A stretch of 64,000 nucleotides of DNA from Heterocephalus glaber (taxonomy: Eukaryota > Chordata > Mammalia > Rodentia > Bathyergidae): the NCBI RefSeq assembly GCF_000247695.1, contig NW_004624742.1:4114161-4178160 (forward strand). The letters run 5' to 3'. Below the pieces are notes generated by a model. It was not told where the DNA came from. It worked only from the letters and a program-made list of their open reading frames with translations, and made no database searches. Numbering within the stretch: position 1 is the first letter of the stretch; each line of letters begins with the position of its first letter. Shown piece after piece: positions 45,168-58,818 of this stretch. Both the position numbers and the translations under genes were made by a program.

Positions 45168-47399
45168 AGAAAAGCAGCTATGCAACAGAAACTAATGCAA
45201 TGGAGACTAAGAGAACTACATACACACAGAGACACAGACACACACACACAAATCAATGAAGCAGAGTGGGTTCTTCAAAAGAATAAAATTGACAAACTCT
45301 TAGCCAACCTTATCAAAAAAATGAAAGAGAAGGCCCAAATCAATGCAATTAGGAACGAAAAGAGTGAAATTACAACAGATCCAGCAGAAATCCAGAGGAA
45401 CATAAATACCTACTTTGAGAACCTATACACCAATAAGATGGAAAACACAGAAGAAATACAGATTTCTAGATACATATGAATTACCAAAGTTGAATGAAGA
45501 CCTAAAAATTCTAAACAACCCAGTATTAATCCACAATATTGAAAATGTAATTAAAAACTTACCAATATAGAAAAGCCCAGGTCCTGATGGCTTTACTGCT
45601 GAATTCTACAAGACATTTAGAGAAAAACTATTGACACTACTGTTTAAACTTTTCAATGAAATTGAAAGGGAAGCAATACTCCCAAATTTATTCCTGGAAG
45701 CAAGCATCACCTTGATCCCAAGAGCAGAGAAAGACCCAACTGAGAAAGAGAACTATAAGCCAATCTCCCTAATGAACAAAATCCTCAATAAGATACTGGC
45801 AAACAAAATGCAGATCATCAAGAAGATTATACACCCTGACAAAGTCGGATTCATCCCAGGGATGCAGGGATGGTTCAACATATGCAAATCAATAAATGTA
45901 ATACACTATATTCACAGAGCCAAGGACAAAAACCATAAGATCATCTCAATAGACGCAGAAAAAGCATTCAACAAAATCCAGCACCCATTCATGATAAAAA
46001 CCTTACAGAAAATTGAAACAATCTTTATCTCAACATGATAAAGGTTATCTCTGAAAAAACAACAGCCAACATCATACTAAATGGTCAAAAACTGAAATCC
46101 TTCATGCTAAAATCAAAGTTCTGAAAACATTAGCCACTGCAATTGACAAGAGTAAGAAATAAAAGGAATAAAGATAGGAAATTAAGAAGTCAAACTGTCA
46201 TTATTTGCAGATGACATGATACTCTATATAGAAGACCCCAAGAACTCCATCAAAAGTCTTCTAGACTTAAAAAGCAAATTCATTAGCGTGGCTGGATCCA
46301 AGGTCAACACACAAAAATCAATAGCCTTCCTGTACATGAAAAACATACTCACTAAGAGAGGAACTGGAGAAACAACTCCTTTCACAACAGCATCCCCAAA
46401 AAATGAAATACCTAGGAATCAATCTAACAAAAGAAATTAAAGACCTCTCTTGGAAAACTACAGCACTCTGAAAAAAGAGATCAAAGAGGCTATCAGAAAA
46501 TGGAAAGACATCTCTTGCTCCTGGGGATGAAGAACCAATATAGTGAAAATGGCCATACTTCCAAAACTGCTATATAGATTCAATCCAATCCCAATTGAAA
46601 TTCCAACAACATATTTCACAGAACTAGAGAAAACAATCCAAAAATTCATTTGGAACAAGAAGAGGCCTAGAACAGCAAAAGTAATTCTGGGCAACAAAGA
46701 CAAGGTAGAGGGTATAAAAATCCCCAATTTGAAACTATACTACAAAGCTACTGTGATTAAAAACAGCATGGTACTGGCAAAGAAACAGACCTGAAAATCA
46801 ATGGAACAGGTTAGAAGATGCAGAAACAATTCCAGACATACTCAGCCACTTCATCTTTGACAAAGGAGCAAAACAACCTCAGTGGTGGAAAAATAAGACT
46901 CTTTAATAAATGGTACTAGAAAAATTGGGTTTCAACTTGCCAAAGAGTAAACTTAAACCTATGTCTCTCAACAAGCACTAAACTAAAATCGAAATGGATC
47001 AAAGATCTAAATATTAAAACAGAAACACTAAACCTGCTGGAAAACTACTGGGATCTCATCTTATTAAAAAGCTTCCTCACTGCAGGAGAAACCACTACCA
47101 GAGTGAAGAGACAACCCATGATAATGGGAAAAAATTTTTTACCAGCTGCTCCTCAGACAAAGGTCTACTATCTAGAATATACAAAGAACTTAAAAAAATC
47201 AGACCTCCCAAATTTAAAGACCCAATCCAAAAATGGGCATCTGAAATGAACAGACATTTCTCAGACAAAGAAGTAGAAACAGCAAATAAGCATATGAAAA
47301 AATGTTCAATATCACTGGTCATTCAAGAGGTGCAAATGAAAACAACACTGAGATTCCACCAAACTGCAGAAAGAATAGCTGCTATCAAGAAATCAACCA

Positions 47400-47508
47400 C
47401 CTAGGGATTTAGCTCAGTGGTGTTGCCATCTGCCTCACAAGGGCAAGGACAAGGACAAGGTCCTTAGTTCGATCCCCTGTACCAAAAAAAAAGAAAGAAA
47501 AAGAAAGA
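47400..47508 (+). mobile_element. ID SINE inside L1 with internal triplication
   Basis: Repeats aagaaatcaacca at 47387-47399 and 47509-47521. Within the element caagga occurs in a short tandem array (gcaaggacaaggacaagg). AAAG-type tail. Confidence 0.92.
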
Positions 47509-47810
47509 AAGAAATCAACCAATAACAACTGCTGGAGAAAAAGGAACCCTTCTCCACTGTTGGTGGGAGTGAGGCTGGTGCAACCACTGTAGAAATCAGT
47601 GTGGGTATGGAGATAGTTCAAAAAACTAGGATTAGAGGTCCCATTTGACCCAGCTATTCCCCAGCTCAGTATCTTCCCAAAAGAATTAAAAGCATCATAC
47701 CACAGCAATATATGCACACCCATGTAAACATAGCAGCACAGTTTGTGATAGCTAAATCTTGGAAACAGCCCAAATCCCCATCAACTGGTGAATAGATAAA
47801 GAAGACTTTT

Positions 47811-47825
47811 TATATATATATATAA
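47811..47825 (+). repeat. (TA)n in L1 3' region
   Basis: Short tatatata run at the same L1 site where the 19219 copy has its microsatellite. Confidence 0.8.
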
Positions 47826-48544
47826 AATGGAGTACTACTCAGCCATAAAAAGGAGAAACTAGAGACATTTATAGCTAAATGGATGCACATTGAGGCTATA
47901 CTCTTAAGTGAAGTAAATAGGATACACATGTGTAAATACCGAATATTTCTCTAGTGTGAGAAACTGCAAGTTTAAATAAAGACCAAAATATATAATAGAT
48001 AATGTGAAATAGGAAGAAAAGGTCCAAAGGGGAAGGGGAAGGGGAAGAGGAAGGAGGAGGGTAGGGGAAAGGCAAGAAAGGAAAGGAAAAAATGAGAAAA
48101 GGAAAACAGAAACAAAGTCTTTGTAAATAGGGAAGGTAGAGGGGTTGAAGGGCAGACAGGGGAATGGGGAAAAAATAAGAACCACGATATATCATATACA
48201 GGTACAAACTCCCAAGGATGAATGTTATCATATTGTATACCTAAAATGTACCCATAAATTTAATGATTAACAAAAAAGAAAAGCAGCTATTCACTAACAA
48301 TTAAAATTTCCCCTTTATCTTTTCAAGAAAAGCATTAAAGTTTCTCAAAAATTCCTACTAAGAAAGCATATTACTGATAGCTATTTATTAAAGAAAAGGT
48401 CAACAAATTTGAAACAGCAAAGACACAGGAAATCTAGGAGAAGCAAGAATTTTCAGTAGTCCCTGCCCATTTCATTTGGAAACACTGTAAATAATCTGTG
48501 TTCAGTATTGTAAAAGTATTGGTTTTATAAAATTAACTATAATA

Positions 48545-48629
48545 GAGGCTGCAGATTTAGCTCAGTGGTTCCACCGCTTGCCTCGCAGGTTCAAGGTCCC
48601 AAGTTCAATCCCCGTTACCAAAAAAAAAA
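48545..48629 (+). mobile_element. ID SINE with target duplication
   Basis: Flanks aattaactataata / aattaactgtaata (one mismatch), A-tail, gttcaatcccc B-box. Confidence 0.92.
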
Positions 48630-49229
48630 AATTAACTGTAATAAAAACATAACTTAGTACTCTGTGGATTCTTGGGCATTAATTTTCTGTTTACCTATAG
48701 ATGATGAAGTGGATACATTCTAACTTTACTCCAATTTCTTTTTAAAAATTCTAGTGAACATACTGCTTTATCAATGGCTATTACATGTTTTTTTCTTTTT
48801 ATTGTTCTTATTTAAAGTCATTTCTTAAGAATAAATATTCAACACATCTTTCCTTTAGTGAGTCACAAAAAAGTGGTTCTTAACAGGATTTCATTATTCA
48901 AACAATCTACCAAACACTATGAGCTGAAAAGTATTAGAAACATCTGTACTTAAACTATATGGCGAACATCCAGTGCGCATTTTTTCCTTAAAAAAGTATT
49001 TCTTTAAGCTATTTTCTACGCACACTCCAACAGTATTTGCTGAGATACTAATTTGTCACTACGTTGTCTCACACATATATCACTATTTACTATAATAAGA
49101 TATACTGAGATATATGTGATCTCTGTCCCCAGTTTTTGACAGATTCCCATACCTTTTTAAGTCCCTGAGTAATAGGGATGAGAGGGGCATTTTAAAAAAT
49201 TCTTAAGAATCCCCTTTCAACCAAGTTTA

Positions 49230-49875
49230 TACTAATGAGGTGACACTTGGAGAATGGGGGTTATGTGCCAGAGTAACTAACTATCATCAGAGGGTTGGAT
49301 CTTTCAATCCCATCTTCCAACCTCCTGGAAGAGGAACTGAAGATTGAGTTCAATAACTAATGGCCAATAATTTAATCAATAATGGAACCTCCATAAAATC
49401 CTAAACAATGGGTCTAGATGGCTTCCGAGTTGGTAAATATATCTATGTGCAAGGAGAGTGGTGCACCCAACTCCACAGGGACCAAAAGTCCTCTTCTCTG
49501 GACCACATGCTATGTGCCTCTTCATCTGGCTGTTCATTTACATCATCTATAATATTCTTTAAAATAAACCAGTAATAGTAAATTTCCCTGAGCTCCATGA
49601 GCCACTATACTGAATCTGAGGAGGGGGTTTTAGGAAACCTGTGTGTGTAGCCAAGTCACTCAGAAGTACCAGAGGCCCAGGACTCAAAACTGGCATCTGA
49701 AGCGATAGCACCCTTGTTGAACTGAGTGCTTAAACCTATGAGGTTTGCACTGACTCAGGTAGTGACATAATTGAACTGAACTGTAGAACACACCTAGGCT
49801 TTGGCCAGAGATCTGAAGAACTGGTTGTTAGTGTGGAATAAAAAATGTTCATTTGGCATCAGAAAGAACATTTTT
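49230..49875 (+). mobile_element. ERVL-type LTR relic
   Basis: In order: 'taatggccaataatttaatcaat', 'cctccataaaatcctaaa', 'gagagtggtgcaccc', 'aaaataaaccagtaatagt', 'ttccctgagctccatgagcc', 'ggcatctgaag', 'aattgaactgaactgtag'. This matches the layout of an old mammalian ERVL LTR; subfamily not assignable by eye. Confidence 0.5.
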
Positions 49876-50439
49876 TTCTTTTGGCAAGTACATCTCTAAC
49901 AATATATGATAAAAGAATTTGAGATGTCTTAAATTTAATTATAAATATGAGAGGGGAAAAGAGAAGGTAAGATGATGAGTTAACAGCTACCTGCTTCACA
50001 TTTCTAAATGCATGTTGACTGAAATTCCATCACAATGCCAGCAAGCCCTGCTAATACATAAATTTTCCAGCCTATTAATCCTAACCAAACCAAAAGCAAC
50101 AATTTCTTTTCCTTATAGACTACCCTCCTATCCCTAAGCTTTCTAATTTTATCTTGCCCCTCTTATCTACAGCTTGTGCAGGTTCAATGTAAACAATTTA
50201 TACTCTCCTCCTCCAAATGTGCTTTATAAAAATACTCTCAGCTATAGGTTCAGCAGACATTTTTCAAACTGCTATCTCATTTTGCTACTGTACAGCTGCA
50301 GAAACTTGTTCCTAGACCTGGTTCCTTTTCTGGATGGCACATACAGTGGCTCAATGAACCCTTTTGTTTCAGAGATCTCTCGATTTCAAGAGTTTTGATT
50401 TAACACATGCTGTCTTTCAGCATTCAGTCTGAAATTTCA

Positions 50440-50975
50440 AGAGGCTTCCAGAATATTCATGTTCACAGCATCAAGACTCACAATAGCCAAAAGGCTGAAG
50501 CAACACACTTGTCCATCAACAGAATAGGTAAACAAAATGTACTTTTTGCACACAATGGAATATTAAGAATGGTTAACAAAATCTGGTTTATACACACAAT
50601 GGTATATTACTCAGCTTTAAAAAAGGTAATTCTGACACATGCTACAAAAAACAAAACAAAACAAGACAAACCATAGATAACCCTTGAGGATATTATGCTA
50701 AGTAAAATAAGTCAATCACAAAAGGTATGTACTATATGATTTCCCTTATGTACTGTACCTAAAATAGTGAAATTCATAGAGCAAAAGTAGAAAGGTGGTT
50801 ATGGGGCTGAAGAGAGGAGAGACTAAGGAATTGTTTCATGGGTACATAGTTTCAGTTTGGAAAGATAAAGTAGTACAAGATAAATGGTGGTGATGGTGGC
50901 ATATCAATGTGAATGATAATTTGAGTGAACTGTACACTTAAAATGGTACATTTTAATCACAATTTTTAAAAAGGG
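50440..50975 (+). mobile_element. Ancient L1 (L1M-type) 3' end
   Basis: 'gaatattcatgttcacagc', 'aatggtatattactcagc', 'atgctaagtaaaataagtcaatcac', 'ctgtacacttaaaatggtac' follow the ORF2 end and 3' UTR of old mammalian L1s. Confidence 0.65.
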
Positions 50976-51294
50976 CTTGCAAACATTTATCATTAAAGTT
51001 AGTGAAATTTGATATAGTCTTGACTCATTATTACAAGACTATAAAAATCAAAAATTGCAGAGGTCATGGGTCTGGATACTTTTCAAACTTTTTGCTAATT
51101 AAAATTATGATGATAAGCTAAGAATGATCATATTATCATATCATAAGGCACAAAATACACAGCAGGCTTTATTCCTAACAGCAATAGATCAGTGGCCGTA
51201 TTTCAAATAATCCCAGTAATTTCGGGGGAGGGGGGTCACCCTCTGGTCCATACAATAACACAGCCACTGTAATTTGTTAAAAAAATTTGTTTTT

Positions 51295-51830
51295 GCGGCA
51301 CAGTTTGTAACAGCTAAAGCTTGGAAATAGCCCAAGTGCCCATCAACTGGAAACTGGATAAAGAAGATATGGTTCTTTTATAAAATGGAGTACTACTCAG
51401 CCATAAAGAATGAGACACTAGAGACATTTATAGCTAAATGGATGCATATTGAGGCCATACTCTTAAGTGAAATAAATAGGACACACGTGTAAATACTGAA
51501 TAGTTTCTCTAGTGTGAGAAACTGAGAGTGTAAATAAGGATTAAAATGATTAAAACAAAAAACTGATAATTTGAAATAGGAAGAAAAGGTCCAAAGGGGT
51601 AGGGATGATGGGAGGGGAAGGAGAAAGGAAAGAAGGAAAAGGGAAAATTATGAGAAAAGAAAAAAAAAAGGAAAATAAGTCTATGTAAATAGGGAATGGT
51701 GGAGGGGGTGAAGGGCATGCAGCTAACGGGGAAAAACTAAGAACCAAGATACATCATGTACAGGTACAAGCACCCAATGATAAATGTAAATGTACTGTAT
51801 ACCTAAAATGTACCAATAAAAGAATTTAAG
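51295..51830 (+). mobile_element. L1 3'-end insertion
   Basis: Starts 'gcacagtttgtaacagctaaagc', continues through 'actactcagccataaagaatg' and the purine-rich 3' UTR to aaaatgtaccaataaa. Boundaries are blurred by A/T runs. Confidence 0.88.
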
Positions 51831-51852
51831 GAAAAAAAAAGGTTTTTTTTTG

Positions 51853-51969
51853 AGCCTGGCATGATGGCTCACACCTGTAATCCCAGCATTCAAGAGACTG
51901 AGAAAGTGGGACCACCAAAGGTTCAAGGCCAGCCTGCACTATATAGTGAGACTCTGTCTCAAAAGAAAT
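51853..51969 (+). mobile_element. B1 SINE
   Basis: 'gcctggcatgatggctcac', 'aatcccagcattcaagag', 'gagactctgtctcaaaag'; placed directly behind the L1 tail. Confidence 0.85.
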
Positions 51970-54865
51970 TTTTTTTCAAGTATATTAAGATGAAAACCAT
52001 AAGTCTGGCCATTTTTCATTGTTTGCCTATGTTCACATTATAATATGTATTATATTTAATTCTTGGTTTCTTCACAGGAAAATCTAAAACAGTGCCAATT
52101 TCTATTTTAAATACAAGTTTAAAGGTGCCTTGTTTCTTTTTTTTTTTAAATAATAAATATAAGTTCTAGACTCTCTTCTTACCTCAGAGGACCACTTTGT
52201 GTGTTTTTTGAAGTCTCCTGTAAATATCCTTTATTTGCTCTGTACTGAGTCATATCTACCCTACTGACATAGTCTTACTGTGGTTTTTTTCTTCTCAATG
52301 TTGTTCTCTCTCCATCTCAGGTGCTTACACAAAATTTCACTTTTCTATTTGTTTATCATCTCCCAAATTAAACAGAATATATTGCTCCAAATTTACACAT
52401 TCCCCTTTATCTATTTTATGTTCTTTCAGTATTCCCACAGAACAATTAAATTATCTGAAGGATTTAGTATCTACAACTTCAATCAGATAATTTTAAGAAA
52501 TTAAATGTCATTCCTATTTTCTCCAATACTCAGCTATTCATGCTATAATTTCATTGGGTAAACCTTGGCCTATACTATATCTATGTATTCATATTCCAAA
52601 GGTATTTTTAAACTAAGGTGCTTACCATTTTTTAAAAATGTACACAAGCTCAAATAATCAAGAGTATTTAGAAAATACTGCTAAATTTCAAATTTCAGTT
52701 ACAAAGGTTAAGTAACAAAGCTACAAAATCTCTTTGGATATAATTCTTTTTAAGATTTTAAATTTATTTTTAATTAACAAATATTAATGTTGATTTAAAT
52801 ATTCAAGACTATCACTGGACAATTATACAAGTAGAGAATGCTACAGAAGTGTAACTGTATTAAGTATACATAACTAAGGTTAGGGCTTTTAAAATAAATC
52901 CCAAATAAAGCCTAATTTTAAAAATTGCAATCAGTTTTAAAACACAGCATAGAAGTAAACCATACAAGTTTGTACAAGTCAAACAAGGTCACTGTTTTGT
53001 TAGCCATGATGGGAAGCCATCAAACTAAAATGACAAAGTATCTCTATAAGACAAGTTTTGAAACAGAAAAGTTTAAATGCTATCATATCACCACATTGAA
53101 AGGTTTTCTTTTTACCTCAAACAAATCTACAAATTGCAAGTAAGTTTATATATAGTTACATAAATATTTAAGAGTTAATTATTAATTTATGCATTATATA
53201 TGAGTGTTTATATATTAATATTTACACTTAAAATACAAAAAGCATTCTTTATTTTTAAAGTAAATTTCATTTAATCCATCTGGGTTTTCAACTAGACACA
53301 TTAATTGCAATATATTAATATCATAAACATTAAACATTTAAAGTTGAATAATTTTAATTTTGAAAGAGCAACTTAGCAAGTCATATAAAAAACAAAAAAG
53401 CAAAGTAAACAGTAAGCAATCTAAGCAAGATTCACACTTGAAAATTAAAATAGTGAACAAATGTTCATTTTAAATTCTCTAATTTTACTTGAGTCATCTG
53501 TAAGCAAAACCCAAAATCAATTTTAAAAAAGCAAAGAAACATCAATCATAAAGTTGGTCTGTCTTATTACTCTGAAACCACAAACATCACAAAGTACAAA
53601 TTTATTTTTATTGTTATTTACCAGTTTCCAACCAGTCAATGAAATACATAGCTTCATCTTTCACAGTGATTTAATGTATTAATGGGATTCAAAAACAACG
53701 TTAAAACCATTAAAGAGATAATAAAATGAACATAATCTAACAACCTGGCACATAAAAGGCACTTAATTGCTGACTTAATTCGATTTATATTATGCCTTGA
53801 AAACTCTGTTTTTGCATATATTAGTAGACATTACCTACAAAGCCTTATTGACAGAGAGGGCATTTTACAAATGTGAATACCAAGTTTCTGAAATAAAGAA
53901 ACTTGTACACCACTTCATTCCAAGCTCATTTTCTTTTTATAACCATCATTATTGGGTTAAATTTAGTAATTAATTTTATTTGTTAAGCAGTAGTCCCAGA
54001 TTTTTGTTTTAATGAATATGGACACTGATGATATTTAAGTGATTTTCCCACAGCTGGCTGATAACTAAAACAAGATGAGATTATACTACCTCTTAAAGTC
54101 ACTGCCAGTTTTATAACTGTCCAAATGTGTAACTGTTACGAATAATGAGGTACTTTTTCAGAAAAAGGGAAATACAAGGTTGAAAAGTCTGTTGGTCATA
54201 GGAAACAATATCAAAATCTCAAAGTTAAAAATTCCCCAATTTAAGCACACATTCAATGCTTAAACTTTGTCTACAACATTCCTAATAAGAGGTCATTCAG
54301 ACTTTAGTGACCATTCCCTTTAAGATCAAAACAAGAAACATGAAAAAAGATAGCTGGAAAAGGAGGGACTATTTTGACAACCACAGTATAAAGTTGTAAG
54401 TCCATAAAATAAAAGAATCAAAGTCATGAAGTCTTAAAATCTTCAAAGGGAATATCCTCCAGTCTCCATGTAATTTCAAGCCTCAGACAACACAATTCCC
54501 CACTCTTGAGCCTGGAAATACTTTGAGCTGTGAAAGGTTGGGGAAAAGACAAAGACAAACTACAGAAGCAAAAATAAGCAGTTATTCTTTAAAAATTTAT
54601 GGATTAGAAATAAAACACTTAAATCATCAAAACAATTTATCATTACTTCTCTATTCTACCTTTAGCAATGCTCTAATTCCAGATTACTAATTGAATCCAA
54701 CTTCCTCACCTCAATTATTCTTTCACTTCCTTCACCTACATTCATTTTTACCACGGCTTCTGTGAAATGAATCATTCAATGGTGTGCCCTAAATTAAATC
54801 TTATCTCATATTTAAGAAAGCCCTTATTTTCTGTTTCCTTCAAGCATTCCCGAAGTGTTTTTGTC
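51970..54865. other. Long repeat-poor intron 1 block
   Basis: Nearly 2.9 kb of AT-rich sequence without an identified young SINE or L1, the longest such block here. A weak MIR-like trace may be present near 54030-54120. No gene or RNA recognised. Confidence 0.55.
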
Positions 54866-54871
54866 TGATTT

Positions 54872-54937
54872 TTGTGGTGTTAGGGACCAAACCCAAGGGC
54901 ACAAGCATTCTACCACTGAGCTACATCCCCAACCCTA
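54872..54937 (-). mobile_element. ID SINE, diverged
   Basis: 'gtgttagggaccaaaccc', 'accactgagctacatccccaaccc'; short and old. Confidence 0.75.
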
Positions 54938-56642
54938 AGTGCTTCTTTTTAATTTTGAAAAATACTTAAAAGTTACTTTACCTTATTTACTTGGGAATAC
55001 AAGGAAAATATTCTAAATTAAAGGTGGTATCAGCACCAACTTAAATGGCCACACTATGCAGCATAACTCAAATGAATTATATGTTGCTCTAGCATTTTAC
55101 CATACTGTAATGTATACTAATATGACAACAATCTTGTACTTTTATCTGTATTATCTCTAATGTAACTTAATTTAGAACAACTGTGTATCAGAAAATGTTA
55201 CAAGTATTTTTTAGAAGTCACTAATATGCAATCCTTCTAATTACACTGATTCAGTCCTGCATCCGAATGAAGTTCCAATAAAGTACTTCTGGTAAAGCAC
55301 CAAGAGACACCACTGTTTAAAGACTTCCTAAACCAAAAGGCAGAATAAGGACTTTGCTGTCCTAGTTTCAGCTCACTCTATGGCTCTGATTTTCTGCCAA
55401 AGTTTCTCCAGCCCTTCTGAATACCAAACTACTACCAAAAACATTTTTAAAGATCTAACACAACTGACTTTTCTCCCTCTAACTCAAATGGACTACAAAA
55501 ACTTTTTAAGTCTCAAGAAACGAAAAAACCAATTAATTCAGGGTCAATCAGCGACATCTATACCCAAAGAAAACTGAAGAGTATTGTACAGTTCTTTTTT
55601 TAAAATCAACTAAATTTCATTGGTTTTCTCAATTTTTAAAAAAACAGATTAAAAGTTGTGTATTTGAGAAACCCACCTATTTTTTAACTTAATATTTTAA
55701 CTAAATTTTAAGGTAAGCTCACAGCGACTTCAAACTTTATCCAAATGATCCCTACCACAATTTTTAAGGACACTTTTAACTTTCTAAGACTTCCTTCTTC
55801 CTCGGCAACTCACTACCATGGTCATCTCCACCGTCATTAGCAGTAACTGCACAACGCCCCTCCCACCCTAACTCCAATACAGTAATTCAAGACATTCATT
55901 CTCAGGTGGCTTCCACACTGCAGCTACTGTGATTAATGCTGCCACATCTGTGAACATGCATGTACATCTCTTTTAAAGCGGAAATGTAAGATTCACAAGG
56001 CAATTCTATGCTTAATTTTTTTGAGAAATCACCATAGTTTTTTACAGTAGCCGCATCATTTTATATTCCCACCAAGAATGTACAAGGGTTCCACTTGCAC
56101 CACATACTTGACAATACTTTTTATTTTCTGTTGTTTTGCTAATAGCCATGTTAAGTGATACCTTACAGTGTTTCTGAGCTGCATTTCTCTAATAATTAGT
56201 GATAATGAACATATTTTCATGTGCTTACTGGCCATTTGTATAGATTCTGGGGTACTAATTAATCTGTCCATCTCTTAAATGGACTAAGATATTCTAAGCA
56301 TGTGGTTTTTATGTATTCTGGATAGTAACATAAAGTATATGAATAGCAAATACATTCTCCCATTCTGTGGGTTCACTGTGTTGACAGTATCCTTTGATGT
56401 ACAAAAGTTTTTAATTTTAATAAAATCCAATTTGCTTCATTTTTGTCATGTTTTTGATGTCATATCAAAAAAAATCAGTCAAATCAATCATCATAAAATT
56501 TTTCCCCCTATGTTTTCTTTTAAGAGGTTTTTAAATTTTCATTCTTATATTTAGGTCTTTGGCTCACTACTCATTTTGAAGTAAATTTCTGTATATGATT
56601 TTAAGGTTAAGAGTCTAATTGCATGTAGAGATCTAACTTTCC

Positions 56643-56760
56643 AGCCAGGCTTGGCGGCACTCGCCTATGATCTCAGTACTTGAGAGGCTGAAGCAGGAGG
56701 ACTGCAGTGAGTTCAAGGCCAGTCTGGGTACCTATCAAGACCCTCAAAAAAACTCAAAAA
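56643..56760 (+). mobile_element. B1 SINE
   Basis: 'gccaggcttggcggcac', 'cagtacttgagaggctgaagc', A-rich end; lies directly before an ID. Confidence 0.85.
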
Positions 56761-56763
56761 TGT

Positions 56764-56850
56764 GGGCTGGGGATCTAGCTCAGTGGTTCCACCACCTGCC
56801 TCGCAAGCGCAAGGTTCCAAGTTCGATCCCCAGTACCAAAAAAAAAACAA
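56764..56850 (+). mobile_element. ID SINE
   Basis: gggctggggatctagctcag, gcctcgcaagcgcaagg, gttcgatccccagtacc, A-tail; inserted in or beside the B1 tail. Confidence 0.92.
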
Positions 56851-57744
56851 AACCAAAACTGTACGCCACCAATTTTCCCAGCTGAAAATTTCATTGCTGA
56901 ATAGGCTGTCTTTTTCTCCCACTGGTCTTGGCACACTTGCCAAAAATCATTTGATCATATATACAAGGGTTTACTCTGGGCTATCTTATGCCATTGTCTG
57001 TATGTCTGTCTTTATACCAACATCACACTCAAGTTTTGAAATCACGAAGTGTGAACACTCAAATTTTATTCTTTGTTTTACAAGATTCATTTGTCTATTC
57101 TTCTTGAGAATCCATACAATTTTAGGATGGATTTTTCTATTTCTGCAATAAACATCACTGAGATTCTGCTGGGAATTACACTGAAGCTATAAATCACTTT
57201 AGATATTATTAACTTCTTAAATTTTCCAATACATGGACACGACTGTCTTCCAATTTATTTGTGCCTTTAACTTCCTTCAGTATTCTTTTAAAGTTTTCGG
57301 TGTACAAGTGTTTGACTTCCGTGGTTAAGCTTAGCCCAAAATATTTTTATGCCATTCTTATTTTCTCTTGTAGATTGTTCATTGTTAGTGTATAAAATTG
57401 CAACTGACTTTTGTGCATTGATTTTTTTTTTTTTTAGCCCTTCAAAGCATGCTGAGTTAACTTATTCTAAAAGTTCTTTAGGAAACATTTAAAATTTCCT
57501 AAATATAAGATCATGGAACATGTAACAAATAATTTTACTTCTTTCTGTCCAAAGAGTGCCTGTTTTTGTTTTTTTAGCCAAAACTCCTCAGTAACTCCCA
57601 ACATTATGTCAAATACAAGTAATAAAAGTGGGTATCTTTTGTCTTACTCTATTTCTTACAGGAAAAACTCATTTTTACCACTCAATGTAATGTTAGCTAT
57701 GGGGAAACAAATTTTCAACTCAGTCTTAAAAGACAGGTAGGATA

Positions 57745-58130
57745 CTGTTATGGTTTGGATCTAGATGTCACCCCAAAGCCTCATGCGGTCACAGGTGGGT
57801 GAATCTAGAGTGTATGATGCTAGGATTAAGGGCCTGAGATTACTAAACCATTCACATGTGAGTGATTGGTTTGGCACCACCCTAATCCCAATAGTCTGAA
57901 TAAAATAAAAGGAGCAGAAAGACATGGGGAAGGCCTCTCGTTGCTTCTTCTGTCTTCCACTAATATGAACTGTTGTCCTTCTGCCATGTTCCACTCTGCC
58001 TTGGAGCCAGCTGATTATGGACTGAAACCTCTACAAATTGTAAACTAAATAAATCTTTCCTCCTTTAACTTGGAATGCTGAATATTTTGTCTTAGCAACA
58101 AGAGAAAAGTAACTAAATCAGATATGGATA
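57745..58130 (+). mobile_element. LTR-like repeat (MaLR type)
   Basis: Third clear copy of the family at 20285 and 36298: 'gttatggtttggatctagatg', 'cttggagccagctgattatg', 'gactgaaacctctacaaa', 'aaataaatctttcctcc', 'tattttgtcttagcaacaag'. Confidence 0.55.
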
Positions 58131-58624
58131 CCTAAAAGCTAGAGGGAAAACAACCAGGAGGGCAGAACTACATAAACAAAAAGAGGAATTCAGAAAATAA
58201 TGTAATTTTTCATTACTAATTTTAAAATCAGCCCAGATGAAACAGAAAAATATAACTAAGTCCATAGTTCTCATTGCTAAAAAGTAACAGAGGTAACTAC
58301 CCAAAAACAGGTTATTTTCTAAATTCTATCCTTATCAACCAAATGGTTATGATACAAAGTATACAAAAATCTTGTGTGTTCTACAATTCTACTAAAAAAT
58401 GAAGGACTATTAACTAATGATAAAACCTTCTGAGATGTGCAACATGACCTCTTCCTGTTAGCAAATGCCCTTCCACATTCAATGTAACAACTTTTGAAAC
58501 AGTGGCCACCTTTTTAGACAAAAAAAATATATATATATAGCTTATTTTTTAAAATTCACTATGTATAAAACAGAAAGCAAATGATGAGGTTCATGGATGA
58601 GTCAGACTTGACAGTTTCTTTTTG

Positions 58625-58818
58625 GTAATGAGTAATGAACCCAGATCTTTGCACTGAGCTCAAATACCCACCCCCATTACCTACTTTATTTGGGGGTTTT
58701 GTACTTTTTTTGGAGACAGTGTCTCACTGTGTAGCTCACTGGCCTTGAACTTGAAGAGATTCTCCTGCCTCAGCCTCCTGAGCACTGGGATAACAGGCAT
58801 ATGCCACCACACCCAGCT
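58625..58818 (-). mobile_element. B1-dID composite SINE
   Basis: Reverse ID remnant ('taatgagtaatgaaccc', 'cactgagctcaaatacccac') followed by a well-preserved reverse B1 to cacccagct. Confidence 0.75.

Larger units (their letters stand above)
45182..48276 (+). mobile_element. 5'-truncated L1 with target duplication
   Basis: Begins just after the endonuclease/linker region of ORF2. Recognisable pieces: Thr-Thr-Asp-Pro...Glu-Ile-Gln (about 45376), the Phe-Thr-Ala-Glu-Phe-Tyr RT entry (about 45588), Gly-Phe-Ile-Pro-Gly-Met (about 45848), Ser-Ile-Asp-Ala-Glu-Lys-Ala-Phe (about 45946), Phe-Ala-Asp-Asp (about 46204). The C-terminal zinc-knuckle area and 3' UTR follow. Several frameshifts and stops make it inactive. 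Perfect 14-bp repeats agaaaagcagctat at 45168-45181 and 48277-48290. Confidence 0.95.
55740..57735 (-). mobile_element. Ancient L1M (ORF2 3' part and 3' UTR), antisense
   Basis: On the plus strand it shows the familiar antisense L1M order: 'cattctgtgggttcactgtg', 'cctttgatgtacaaaag', 'ttacatttaggtcttt'-like text, 'agttttgaaatcacgaagtg', 'gtgtacaagtgtttgactt', then antisense ORF2 segments. Split by a B1 and an ID at 56643-56850. Confidence 0.75.

Noticed and set aside
45069..46794. Long plus-strand ORFs similar to reverse transcriptase
   Set aside because: They are fragments of one frameshifted L1 ORF2, not host genes or a retron-like system.
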